A stretch of 64,000 nucleotides of DNA. Source: Candidatus Zhuqueibacterota bacterium (lineage in GTDB: Bacteria > Zhuqueibacterota > Zhuqueibacteria > Thermofontimicrobiales > Thiofontviventaceae). The number at the start of each line of letters is the position of its first letter. The first letter of the stretch is position 1. The position numbers and the translations under genes are program-made. Below the pieces are notes generated by a model. The model saw only the letters and a program-made list of their open reading frames with translations, was not told the origin of the DNA and did no database searches. The DNA is taken from assembly GCA_016931935.1 (NCBI GenBank), contig JAFGDW010000170.1:1-64000 (forward strand). The letters are read 5' to 3'. This document shows, piece after piece, positions 10,160 to 18,438 of this stretch.

Positions 10160-11086
10160 ATGACCCAAACTTTCCTTCGTTTGATGGATTATTTTTTTGT
10201 TCTTCGGCCAACATTGTTTTTTCCGGTGTGGACGGTGTTCATGGCGAATTATTATGCCGGCTCACGCAGCAATGGCATTATTTCGCAACCTGTAGGTTTA
10301 TGGATATCAGTCATTCTTATGACAATGATGATGGGTGCGTCGTATATCGTCAATCAAATTGCAGATATTGAATCCGATAAAAAAAACCAGAAATTATTTA
10401 TTATTGCGGATGGATATATTTCTGTCCGCAATGCAGTTACTGAGCTGCTTATTCTTGCTTTAATTCCATTTGCACTGACTTTTTCTTTCGGACTGAAGTT
10501 AGGTACTAGTTATTTAATCGCATTTGTGACAACCGGAATCTTCTATAATATTAAGCCGTTCAGTTGGAAAGATCGCCCGTATATGGGGATTGTCGCTCAT
10601 TTTTTGGGTGGTTGTAGTGTCGCTGCCGCCGGTTGGCTCGCAACCGGTGCGGAAGGTTGGGGATTTATAAGTCAATCGATACCTTATGGATGCGGATTGA
10701 TTACAGTCTATTTCCTGACAGTACTGCCAGATTTAAAAGGCGATGCCGCTGCGAATAAAATTACATTCGGAGTTAAGTATGGCATTCCGCTTTCAACCAA
10801 GCTGGCGCTTGTTGCGGAAATTGCCACGGGCTTAACTGCGTGGTGGGTATCCGATTACGTCATGTGCATTCCCGCAGCGCTGGTTTTACCATTATATGTA
10901 ATTGCAGCGGTTCGAAATGAAATACCGGATATTATCCGGGCTACGAAATATACGATTCTGTTTACAGCCCTGGCTGTATGCGTGGTTTATCCAATTTATT
11001 TCGCCGTACTGTTCGTGACCTATTTCTTTTCCAAATGGTATTACCGGCAACGTTTTAATTTGGAATATCCGAACATGGCAGCGTGA
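10160..11086 (+). CDS. UbiA family prenyltransferase
   Basis: This is an integral membrane prenyltransferase of about 308 residues and eight or nine predicted helices. The first Asp-rich site is N65-Q-I-A-D69-I-E-S-D73, a variant of NDxxDxxxD. The second is D191-L-K-G-D195 in a DxxxD pattern. These bind Mg-prenyl diphosphate. Possible products include quinones, carotenoid or chlorin side chains, and digeranylgeranylglyceryl phosphate. The downstream ferredoxin and geranylgeranyl reductase (12.1-13.5 kb) hint at long isoprenoid substrates. The segment after the first motif (KKNQKLFI) lacks the usual NRPxRPIP, so this is a divergent subgroup. It starts 6 bases after purF, probably in the same transcript. 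Confidence 0.85.
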   Translation: MTQTFLRLMDYFFVLRPTLFFPVWTVFMANYYAGSRSNGIISQPVGLWISVILMTMMMGASYIVNQIADIESDKKNQKLFIIADGYISVRNAVTELLILALIPFALTFSFGLKLGTSYLIAFVTTGIFYNIKPFSWKDRPYMGIVAHFLGGCSVAAAGWLATGAEGWGFISQSIPYGCGLITVYFLTVLPDLKGDAAANKITFGVKYGIPLSTKLALVAEIATGLTAWWVSDYVMCIPAALVLPLYVIAAVRNEIPDIIRATKYTILFTALAVCVVYPIYFAVLFVTYFFSKWYYRQRFNLEYPNMAA

Positions 11087-11134
11087 AATTTTGCTTTAGT
11101 ATCTGGGAAGTTTTTCCTGCCATATTTCCACCGC

Positions 11135-11153
11135 GGCGGATTTTCAATCCGCC
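11135..11153. repeat. Short perfect hairpin GGCGGATT-ttc-AATCCGCC
   Basis: An 8-bp perfect GC-rich stem with a 3-base loop lies 49 bases after the UbiA stop. No T-tract follows, so it is more likely a palindromic repeat unit than an intrinsic terminator. Confidence 0.6.
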
Positions 11154-11206
11154 TATAAAGATAACGGATTTTCAATTGGCAGAAAATTTATACATAAAAC
11201 TTATTC

Positions 11207-11286
11207 AACCACAGAATACACGGACGGATACTGAAAAAGTAGGGCCATCTTTTTTATTTCCGTGTTTTGCTGTATATTCCGTGGTT
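11207..11286. repeat. Imperfect inverted repeat around an A/T core
   Basis: The left arm AACCACAGAATACA (11207-11220) pairs with the right arm TGTATATTCCGTGGTT (11271-11286), and CACGG/CCGTG pairs lie inside. The element is wholly intergenic. Its ACACGGA...TCCGTGT core resembles the element at 62846-62903. A short open frame through it (11083-11292) is composed of this repeat and is not a gene. Confidence 0.65.
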
Positions 11287-11381
11287 TTATGACTTTTGGT
11301 TCTGAATTACCAGGTTGGGGAATATGCAGTAATATCATTGCTGCTGGTGAAACCGAGTTTTAATCAAAGTGTTTGAAAAAA

Positions 11382-11690
11382 ATGAAAATTTCTTCAAAAT
11401 ATAAAAAGGCCTTGAAAAAGGATATCGTTAATTGTTTGATTACCGAACAGGAAATAATAAAAATTGTTGTTTTCGGTTCATTTGTAAATTCTGATTCACC
11501 TGATGATATTGATGTGGCTATTTATCAGGACAGTAATGATTCATATCTGAAACTGGCAATGAAATACCGCAAACTGATCCGATCTATTTCACAAAAAATC
11601 CCAATTGACATCATTCCGTTGAAGGCAAATGTTCATGATAATATATTTCTCTCAGAAATTGAAGCTGGAGAAATAATTTATGAAAGATGA
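11382..11690 (+). CDS. MNT-type nucleotidyltransferase (antitoxin-like)
   Basis: This is a minimal nucleotidyltransferase of the MNT/DNA polymerase beta superfamily, about 102 residues. The signature is VVFGSFVNSDSPDDIDVAIY, with the Gly-Ser pair and the D-I-D metal ligands. A third acidic strand (PIDIIPL) follows. MNT proteins paired with HEPN proteins act as antitoxins that AMPylate the toxin in the best-studied cases. The adjoining HEPN gene overlaps by 11 bases. I prefer ATG 11382 over a TTG at 11373. Neither has a strong ribosome binding site. The pair is AT-rich relative to its neighbours, suggesting acquisition. Confidence 0.87.
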   Translation: MKISSKYKKALKKDIVNCLITEQEIIKIVVFGSFVNSDSPDDIDVAIYQDSNDSYLKLAMKYRKLIRSISQKIPIDIIPLKANVHDNIFLSEIEAGEIIYER

Positions 11691-12075
11691 AACAAAGCTA
11701 TGGATAACATATGCCAGAGAAAATTTGGATTCAGCTATCGTTCTTTTAAGAAGCAAATTGTTTAATCCATGCTTACAAAATGTTCAACAATGTGCTGAAA
11801 AAGCATTAAAAGCATTGCTGATTGAATTTTCGATTAAATTTAAAAAAACACATAGCATTTCGGAACTAAAGAGTATTTTAAATCAGAATCAAATTGATAT
11901 TGAGTTATCTGATGAAGAATGTGAATTTTTAGATTCCATATATTTACCATCCAAATATCCGATAGGCAGTGTGCTCCCTGAATTTGAGCCGGATATAGAT
12001 ATTTGCAATTACGGCCTCAAAGTAAGCACACACATATTTGAAATTGTGTGTAATAAATTAAAATGCAAAATTTAA
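11680..12075 (+). CDS. HEPN domain protein (toxin-like partner)
   Basis: This is a 131-residue all-helical HEPN-domain protein. The motifs ARENLDSAIVLL, QQCAEKALKALL and KKTHSISEL, followed by LPSKYP, match the PF05168-type HEPN fold. I do not see the canonical R-x4-6-H ribonuclease motif. The nearest His is preceded by Lys and Thr (KFKKTH), so RNase activity is uncertain. It overlaps the MNT gene by 11 bases and almost certainly forms a complex with it, either as a toxin-antitoxin pair or as a nucleotide-modifying defence unit. An AT-rich hairpin closes the pair at 12060-12088. Confidence 0.87.
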   Translation: MKDETKLWITYARENLDSAIVLLRSKLFNPCLQNVQQCAEKALKALLIEFSIKFKKTHSISELKSILNQNQIDIELSDEECEFLDSIYLPSKYPIGSVLPEFEPDIDICNYGLKVSTHIFEIVCNKLKCKI

Positions 12076-12088
12076 GTTTTTGCATTTT
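12060..12088 (+). terminator. Hairpin at the end of the MNT-HEPN pair
   Basis: A perfect 11-bp stem (AAAATGCAAAA with TTTTGCATTTT) has a 7-base loop and overlaps the HEPN stop codon. The 3' arm is itself T-rich. It may be a weak terminator. Confidence 0.5.
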
Positions 12089-12130
12089 AACTCAACTGTT
12101 TTTGACTGTATCCGATCCGTGGAGGAATAA

Positions 12131-12316
12131 ATGATTCAAATAGATAAATATAAATGCGATTTTTGCGGGACGTGTGTTTCAGTATGCCCGCACGATGCGA
12201 TTGAATTGAGTGAAACAACTCTGGAAATCGACCCGGTAACATGTACCGAATGCATGAATTGTGTGAAAGCCTGTCCATTGCACGTCTTGTCGGAGGAACC
12301 TGTACATGCAGAATAA
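12131..12316 (+). CDS. 2[4Fe-4S] ferredoxin
   Basis: This is a 61-residue bacterial-type ferredoxin with eight Cys in two CxxCxxCxxxCP clusters (CDFCGTCVSVCP and CTECMNCVKACP), expected to bind two 4Fe-4S centres. A strong GGAGGA ribosome binding site precedes the ATG. Its 3' end overlaps the reductase gene by 11 bases, which indicates translational coupling. The likely role is as a dedicated electron donor to that reductase. In Methanosarcina a ferredoxin encoded beside geranylgeranyl reductase is known to serve as its reductant. The specific partnership here is inferred from the overlap. Confidence 0.93.
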   Translation: MIQIDKYKCDFCGTCVSVCPHDAIELSETTLEIDPVTCTECMNCVKACPLHVLSEEPVHAE

Positions 12317-13496
12317 ATACGATGTGATTGTTGTCGGAGCCGGACCGGCAGGCTCAACCGCGGCACGTGTTGCCGCGCAAAAAGGCTGTTCCGTACTTAT
12401 GCTTGAGAAGGACCGGGAAGTCGGTATGCCGGTTCGTTGTGGCGAGGCAGTCGGTGAAAAGGGCATAAAAAAAGTGCTTAATTTGCAGGATCGCTGGATC
12501 GCCAACAAAATCGATGCAGTACGTCTGATCGCGCCCAATGGTGATGTTGTGAACGTTGCGCACAATGAAATCGGTTATGTGCTGCATCGTAAGATATTCG
12601 ATTATGATTTGGCGATGATGGCCGCAGATGCCGGTGTTCATGTCGTAACAAAGGCTTACGTTTATGGCCTCGTCATTGAAGACGGTGTTGTGAAAGGCGT
12701 TAAAGTAAAGCATCTCGGTAAAGAATATACCTTGCATGCCAAAATAGTGATTGGTGCAGATGGCGTGGAATCCCGAGTAGGCCGCTGGGCAGGCTTGAAG
12801 ACGCATGTCCGGATGAAAGATATTGAAAGTTGTGCACAAGTCACGGTCGGAAATATTAGCGTTGATCGCCGTTATTGTGATTTCTATTTCTCCGATGACA
12901 TTGCCCCCGGCGGTTATTTGTGGGTGTTCCCTAAGGGGCCAAACGCTGCGAATATTGGTTTGGGAATTGCCGGACATAAGGTTAATTCCAAGGCAGCAAT
13001 TGATTATCTGAATGAATTTATCGACAAAAAATTTCCCAATGCGGCCAAGCTAATTACGGTTGCTGGTGGTGTACCGTGTGCACCTTATATGGATAATATT
13101 TTTGCATCCGGTTTAATGCTGGTCGGTGACGCAGCCCATCAGGCAAATCCGATTTCCGGCGGTGGAATTATACAGGCAATTTTGGCAGCGGAAATCGCTG
13201 GCGAAGAAGCGGCAGCCGCGATTAAGGAGAGCGATGTTTCAGAAAAACGGTTGGCACAGTACGAAAAACGTTGGTTCGAAAAAGGCGGCCAAAACCATAT
13301 TCGTGCGTATCGTCTGAAAGAGGTTGCTTACAAATTAACTGATGAAGACCTGAACAAGACGGCAGAGAAAATCAACAAAGTTCGTCCGGAAAAACGTACG
13401 ATTATTTCGATTTTTAAAGTTGCTCTATTCAATCATCCCAAATATATTCCGGACATATTGAAAGTCTTTATGCCGGCGAAAGGCAGTTCATCGTAA
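12306..13496 (+). CDS. Geranylgeranyl reductase family flavoprotein
   Basis: This FAD enzyme of 396 residues saturates double bonds in isoprenoid chains. It has an N-terminal Rossmann motif VVGAGPAGSTAARVA (residues about 9-23), the family substrate-site motif GGYLWVFPKG around Tyr204-Lys210, and the FAD-binding GDAAHQANPISGGG. The CGEAVGEKGI segment is also characteristic. Substrates in other organisms are archaeal ether lipids, chlorophyll or menaquinone side chains. The substrate here is unknown. It is coupled to the ferredoxin upstream, and the UbiA prenyltransferase lies beyond the inserted MNT-HEPN pair. No chlorophyll genes are visible, so a lipid or quinone substrate is more likely. 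Confidence 0.9.
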   Translation: MQNKYDVIVVGAGPAGSTAARVAAQKGCSVLMLEKDREVGMPVRCGEAVGEKGIKKVLNLQDRWIANKIDAVRLIAPNGDVVNVAHNEIGYVLHRKIFDYDLAMMAADAGVHVVTKAYVYGLVIEDGVVKGVKVKHLGKEYTLHAKIVIGADGVESRVGRWAGLKTHVRMKDIESCAQVTVGNISVDRRYCDFYFSDDIAPGGYLWVFPKGPNAANIGLGIAGHKVNSKAAIDYLNEFIDKKFPNAAKLITVAGGVPCAPYMDNIFASGLMLVGDAAHQANPISGGGIIQAILAAEIAGEEAAAAIKESDVSEKRLAQYEKRWFEKGGQNHIRAYRLKEVAYKLTDEDLNKTAEKINKVRPEKRTIISIFKVALFNHPKYIPDILKVFMPAKGSSS

Positions 13497-13555
13497 AACC
13501 ACAAGGTGACAAAGTTGCAGGATGTGAGTCGTTGCCTGGATTAAATGAGGGGTTT

Positions 13556-13888
13556 ATGGTAGCGTACATCAGTAATGTTGCAGTACTTATCACTTCGGCT
13601 GTAACAATAGCATTTCTTGTTATTGACAGAAAGATTCTGTACCTTTTCAAGTCAAAAAACGCGACATCGCCGTTAACGGCAATTACATTTAAAAAGTATA
13701 GCCGATTAATCAATTGGCGGCTCAGGCGAATGGCTGGTAGAGGATTTTTGTTTACCACTGAATTGAATTATTGGTATTTGGATCAGTACAAATTCAACCT
13801 GGTTCAGCGAAAACGCCGCCAGCGTATGCTTGTGCTGCTCCCAATTGTGGTGATTGTGATGGCGGGTGTTTATTATTTTATGAAATAA
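13556..13888 (+). CDS. Hypothetical two-helix membrane protein
   Basis: This is a 110-residue protein I do not recognise. It has one hydrophobic helix at each end (about residues 3-22, and 91-109 ending VIVMAGVYYFMK). Between them lies a basic cytoplasmic-type segment rich in Arg, Lys, Tyr and Trp. ATG 13556 is preceded by GAGGGG at a good distance. An upstream TTG at 13532 would cover that site. It follows the reductase gene by 59 bases in the same direction and may belong to its transcript. Confidence 0.6.
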   Translation: MVAYISNVAVLITSAVTIAFLVIDRKILYLFKSKNATSPLTAITFKKYSRLINWRLRRMAGRGFLFTTELNYWYLDQYKFNLVQRKRRQRMLVLLPIVVIVMAGVYYFMK

Positions 13889-14026
13889 TATGCACAAAAT
13901 TTCCTAACAATATTGATGTTAATCATTTATCTGAATAGAAACTTTTGAAAAAAATTATTGAAATTCAATCCAAATTAATCTATTCAATTGTAAAAATGAT
14001 TAAAATTTTAAGCTAAAACAAACCAT

Positions 14027-15184
14027 ATGAATTTTGAAAGAGGATCTACACAAAAAGCTCGTAAGTTAGCAGATGAATGGCTATTGAAGAACCTACATTC
14101 TTTAAAAGACAAAATATCGTTAGGTCTTCCCGAGTATGATGATCGTCTTAAAAAATGGCGAATCGCTTTGCATTCACAAAATGGTAATCATTTATATATT
14201 GGAGAAATTTTAATAAACGAAAACATACAGAACGTAATTGAATCGACTGAAATTGATCTGATTAAGAGAAGAATTGGGAAATATCAATCAGAAAAAAAAA
14301 CAGAAACGACATCTCATAAAAAATTATTTTACCCGGCAGCAATTCCAAATAAAGTAATATTGGGTAATTGTATTGATGTTCTTTGTGAATTTCCTCCTGA
14401 CACAGCTCAGTTAGTCTTTACATCACCTCCATATTACAATGCAAAACCAGAATATTCTGAATATGTCGATTATCAGGAATATTTGGATTTTATGCGAAAA
14501 GTAATTGTGCGGGTACATTCAATTTTATCTGAAGGTCGTTTTTTTGTTATTAATATATCTCCTGTTTTAGTTAGAAGAACTTCACGTTCAACCTCAAGTA
14601 AGAGAATTCCAATTCCATTTGATCTTCATAGGATTTTTGATAGCGTTGGTTTTGAATTTATTGATGATATAATCTGGGTTAAACCTGAGGGCGCGGGATG
14701 GAATTTGGGAAGGGGACGTCGCTTCAAAGCAGATCGTCAACCGTTACACTACAAGCCTGTCCCTGTTACAGAATATATTCTTGTATATCGAAAACGGACA
14801 GATAAATTAATAGACTGGAATTTAAGAAAACACCATGATCCGACATTAATTGAAGAATCGAAAATTATAGGAGAATATGATGTTACAAATATCTGGAATA
14901 TTCATCCATCCAGCTCAAAAATTCATCCTGCAGTGTTTCCTGAAGAATTAGCTGTGAAAGTAATAAAGTATTATTCATTCAAAGATGATATGGTATTGGA
15001 TCCATTTGCCGGAACCGGTACAGTTGGGCGAGTTGCTTACAGTCTTGAGCGGCGGTTTATGTTGATTGAAAATGATTCAAAATATTTTAAACATATGAAA
15101 CAAACTCTTAGCATAATCCCTATTACCACTCGTATTGATTTTGATATTCATGAAAAATTCAGAAAGGAACCCGATGAATTTTAA
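14027..15184 (+). CDS. DNA (cytosine-N4)-type methyltransferase
   Basis: This is a restriction-modification methylase of 385 residues with beta-class motif order. Catalytic motif IV TSPPYY (residues 132-137) precedes the AdoMet motif I DPFAGTGTVG (residues 325-334). The SPPY form is typical of N4-cytosine or N6-adenine exocyclic methylases. A roughly 100-residue N-terminal extension without methylase motifs comes first. Its gene overlaps the broken restriction gene by 11 bases. CfrBI-like systems, which make m4C, have a similar pairing, but that link is from memory of the family. The open reading frame is intact and AT-rich relative to its flanks. Confidence 0.88.
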   Translation: MNFERGSTQKARKLADEWLLKNLHSLKDKISLGLPEYDDRLKKWRIALHSQNGNHLYIGEILINENIQNVIESTEIDLIKRRIGKYQSEKKTETTSHKKLFYPAAIPNKVILGNCIDVLCEFPPDTAQLVFTSPPYYNAKPEYSEYVDYQEYLDFMRKVIVRVHSILSEGRFFVINISPVLVRRTSRSTSSKRIPIPFDLHRIFDSVGFEFIDDIIWVKPEGAGWNLGRGRRFKADRQPLHYKPVPVTEYILVYRKRTDKLIDWNLRKHHDPTLIEESKIIGEYDVTNIWNIHPSSSKIHPAVFPEELAVKVIKYYSFKDDMVLDPFAGTGTVGRVAYSLERRFMLIENDSKYFKHMKQTLSIIPITTRIDFDIHEKFRKEPDEF

Positions 15185-16140
15185 TTACAGACTTGATGAA
15201 TATCGAAGCTGGCTCGAGCAAAATGTAACTTTAAGTGACCCATTTTCGATTGTTGCGTTGAAAAAATTGACTCATCATTTATTAATGGGGAAAAATTATC
15301 GTTTATTAACGGAAGCTAATACTAGGGGGCGACTCTTTAGTACATATTTATGGTTATCAGAAATACAGAAAGAAGCAAAAAAGAAATTTGGTGATAACTG
15401 GTTACAATCATTGTTTGATGAAACATTTAATCTGAGCAGGCCAAGGGAGTTAAAGGATCTTCTTTTTTTAGATTATGGGAATTACAAATAAAACGGCGAT
15501 CAATCTCGGATTAAAAAAGGATGATTATCCTGAATTTTTTCAGGAAACGATTGCATACTTTAATGAATTGTTTAGTCATATTGATCGAAAAGATTTTCTT
15601 GATGATGCGTGGTTACTACTAATGGCTGGTTCAGCGACCTTGAATATTCGAGGTTCATTAAAATCCAAAATCGGCAAGCAATTTGAGCAAGTGTTTATTC
15701 GCAGTTTGCTGACAATTTTAGGATTTAGGGAGAATGAGAATTTTTAGATGAATATAGAACGTGATTTGGAGGTTGATAGAGAAGCTGATGCTGAAGTTGA
15801 ATCCAGAAGGGGAAGACTACGGATAGAGGTAGGATTGATTGCTTCAGGAAATCAGGAAGTAATTGAAGATAAAATTAGTCGGGTTGGAAGAAATGGAATT
15901 ATTCTGTTTGACATTCTTGGATCGAGAACTCGCGTATATCAAACGGCTGAAAATAATGGTGTAAAATAAGTACAGATTAGAAATTGCAATCCATTGCTCG
16001 ATGTGCATAGACATTTGAGTCCATTAGTAAATATTCAATTAAATGAAGTTCCAGTTACTTCAAATGAGCTAAAGGAAGCAATTGATGCGTTGCCTAATGA
16101 AATTTTTATGATACAATCAATTAAATATGGTCATTTTTAG
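15174..16140 (+). pseudogene. Broken type II restriction endonuclease
   Basis: Three open segments join into one 321-codon protein once disruptions are corrected. Segment 1 starts at ATG 15174 (RBS AAAGGAA) and ends at TAA 15491. Removing one A from 15486-15488 joins it to the next frame. That frame continues through an in-frame TAG at 15745-15747 and a TAA at 15967-15969 to a final TAG at 16138-16140. The middle part has charged, endonuclease-like sequence (ERDLEVDREADAEVE, then LRIEVGLI). The last 56 codons, after the TAA, remain protein-like (NPLLDVHRHLSPLVNI). It resembles the CfrBI restriction family. I give that as a likely but unproven match. The methylase upstream remains intact. Confidence 0.8.
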
Positions 16141-16175
16141 AAAAATGTGGAACAATATGTAGGAAGGAAGCATAC

Positions 16176-17105
16176 GTGAATTCTGTTTTTGGAAAACTGA
16201 AAGCCGGGCTGTCACGCACACGATCCGGCGTTGTGGATAAGATGGATGATGTCGTTAAAGCGCATAATGAAGTTAATGAAGATTTATGGGATGAATTGGA
16301 AGAAATTTTAATTTCCGGGGATATCGGTGTCAACGTCTCGATGAAACTGATTGAAGATGTGCGGGCGAAAATTGAAGATCTCGGCATTCGCAAAACCAGC
16401 AATATTTTGAATTTCATGAAATCGGCTGTTAAAAGAGTTGTGATGAACGGTGAGACAGATCGTGATATTTTTGATATTCCGGAATCAGTCCAGTTGCCGT
16501 ACGTCATCATAGTGGTTGGTGTTAACGGAACCGGCAAAACGACTTCAATTGGCAAACTGGCACATCAGTTCAGGCTTCAAAATAAAAAAGTACTATTGGC
16601 TGCAGCAGATACATTCCGGGCAGCGGCTTCTGAGCAGTTGGAAATTTGGGCGAAACGTAGTAATGTGGATATCATTACAAACATGCCCGGCACAGATCCG
16701 GCATCAGTCGCGTACGATTCATTGCAAGCAGCCATTAGCAGGCAGGTAGATGTCCTGATCATCGATACGGCAGGGCGTCTTCATACCAAAGCTAACTTAA
16801 TGGAAGAATTGAAGAAGGTCGACCGTGTATTAAAAAAACTGCGCCCGGATGTACCGCACGAAACATTGCTGGTGATGGACGCCACAACCGGACAGAACGG
16901 CTTGAGTCAAGCCCGCCAATTTATGCAGGCGGTTGGCGTTACCGGCATTGTACTGACAAAATTGGATGGCACTGCAAAAGGCGGTGTGGTGCTTTCCATT
17001 CGGGATGAATTAGATGTGCCAGTACGGCTCATCGGCGTTGGTGAGCAGATGGAAGATTTACAGCCGTTTCACCCTGAAGAGTTTGTTGAGGCGATGTTTC
17101 AATGA
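16176..17105 (+). CDS. ftsY: SRP receptor GTPase FtsY
   Basis: FtsY is the signal-recognition-particle receptor that docks ribosome-SRP complexes at the inner membrane. The 309-residue protein has the helical N domain and a G domain with GVNGTGKTTSIGKLA (P-loop), DTFRAAASEQL, DTAGRLHTKANL and TKLDGTAKGG. It lacks the long acidic A domain of Escherichia coli FtsY, as in many bacteria. The start is GTG at 16176 behind AGGAAGG. Its stop overlaps the rimO start by four bases (ATGA). Confidence 0.97.
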   Translation: MNSVFGKLKAGLSRTRSGVVDKMDDVVKAHNEVNEDLWDELEEILISGDIGVNVSMKLIEDVRAKIEDLGIRKTSNILNFMKSAVKRVVMNGETDRDIFDIPESVQLPYVIIVVGVNGTGKTTSIGKLAHQFRLQNKKVLLAAADTFRAAASEQLEIWAKRSNVDIITNMPGTDPASVAYDSLQAAISRQVDVLIIDTAGRLHTKANLMEELKKVDRVLKKLRPDVPHETLLVMDATTGQNGLSQARQFMQAVGVTGIVLTKLDGTAKGGVVLSIRDELDVPVRLIGVGEQMEDLQPFHPEEFVEAMFQ

Positions 17106-18409
17106 ACGTATGTATGATCACACTCGGTTGTCCGAAAAATATTGTTGATTCGGAAACTCTATTGGGACATTTTCAGATAGATACATCGTTTAAGGTTGTA
17201 GAAAGCGCCAATGAAGCGGACGTAATAATCATCAACACTTGTGCGTTTTTGTTGAGCGCCCGTGAGGAAGCAATCGATACGATTTTGCAAGCTGCCGAGC
17301 TTAAGAAAACCGGACAGTGTAAATATGTGTTTGTGGTTGGTTGTTTGCCGCAGAAATATAAAAAAGAGTTGGAAGTTGAAATTCCGGAAGTCGATGGCTT
17401 TTTCGATCAACTTGATTTTGGGCTGGTGGCAAAAGCAATTGCTTCAAAATTGAATACAAATATTAGTAATGAGTTTCATCGCCGATTGTCAACCCCATCC
17501 CATTACGCCTATTTAAAAATTGCTGATGGATGCGACAATCGCTGCAGCTACTGCACGATTCCGTCGATTAAGGGGGGATTTCATAGCCGGAATATGCAAC
17601 AGCTAATTGCCGAAGCAAACGGACTGGTCATTGGCGGCGTCAAAGAACTAGTGCTTATTGCACAAGATACGACTAATTATGGAACGGATTTACATCCACA
17701 AACGTCGCTTTACAACTTAATGTCCGAGCTGATAACGTTACCATCGCTTGAATGGCTGCGGTTAATGTATACACATCCGTTAAATTGGGATGAGCGACTT
17801 ATCGCTTTAGTCCGGGACTCACGGTCTGTTTGCCGCTATCTGGAGATGCCGATTCAACATGCATCCGATTCAATCTTAAAACGCATGGGACGCCGGGTTA
17901 CAAATTATTCCATGCGCACTTTGTTTGATTCGTTACGAAACCAGGTGCCGAACATCACATTGCGTACAACAGCGATTGTTGGCTTTCCCGGCGAAACACG
18001 GCAGGATTTTGAAACGCTGGTCGAATTCGTCAATGCTGTGGAATTTGAACGGTTGGGAATTTTTACCTATTCTCCGGAAGACGATACACCGGCATTTCAA
18101 TTTGAAGATCAAATTGACGATGAGGAAAAGGAAGATCGTTTTCAGGAACTGCTTGAAGTTCAAAAGTCGATTGCCGAGCGTTATCACAAACAGCGTATCG
18201 GCGGAATTGAACGGGTGATCATCGATGAATATGATGATGAACGGAGTTGCTATTTGGCGCGTTCGGAAGGAGAAAGCCCGGATGTCGATCCACAAATTTT
18301 AATCGACGAGCCGGTGAATATCGGCGAATTTTATACCGTCCGAATTACGGATGCTGATGCGTACGAATTATTTGGCTCGCTCGAACACATTGAATCTCAA
18401 GGAGATTAA
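17102..18409 (+). CDS. rimO: Ribosomal protein S12 methylthiotransferase RimO
   Basis: RimO is a radical-SAM methylthiotransferase that modifies an Asp of ribosomal protein S12. The N-terminal MTTase domain starts ITLGCPKNIVDSE, with further Cys in NTCAF and VVGCLPQ for the auxiliary 4Fe-4S cluster. The radical-SAM motif is CDNRCSYC (CxxxCxxC). A C-terminal TRAM domain follows. The 435-residue length and the LGCPKN-DSE signature separate RimO from MiaB. It is translationally coupled to ftsY by a 4-base overlap. The next gene starts 29 bases downstream behind a GGAGG site. Confidence 0.96.
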   Translation: MNVCMITLGCPKNIVDSETLLGHFQIDTSFKVVESANEADVIIINTCAFLLSAREEAIDTILQAAELKKTGQCKYVFVVGCLPQKYKKELEVEIPEVDGFFDQLDFGLVAKAIASKLNTNISNEFHRRLSTPSHYAYLKIADGCDNRCSYCTIPSIKGGFHSRNMQQLIAEANGLVIGGVKELVLIAQDTTNYGTDLHPQTSLYNLMSELITLPSLEWLRLMYTHPLNWDERLIALVRDSRSVCRYLEMPIQHASDSILKRMGRRVTNYSMRTLFDSLRNQVPNITLRTTAIVGFPGETRQDFETLVEFVNAVEFERLGIFTYSPEDDTPAFQFEDQIDDEEKEDRFQELLEVQKSIAERYHKQRIGGIERVIIDEYDDERSCYLARSEGESPDVDPQILIDEPVNIGEFYTVRITDADAYELFGSLEHIESQGD

Positions 18410-18438
18410 CGTTCCCCGGAAACGGGGAGGAGGAAATC

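Noticed and set aside
11083-11292. Small open frame after UbiA
   Set aside because: It consists of two palindromic elements, shows no protein family character and has no ribosome site.
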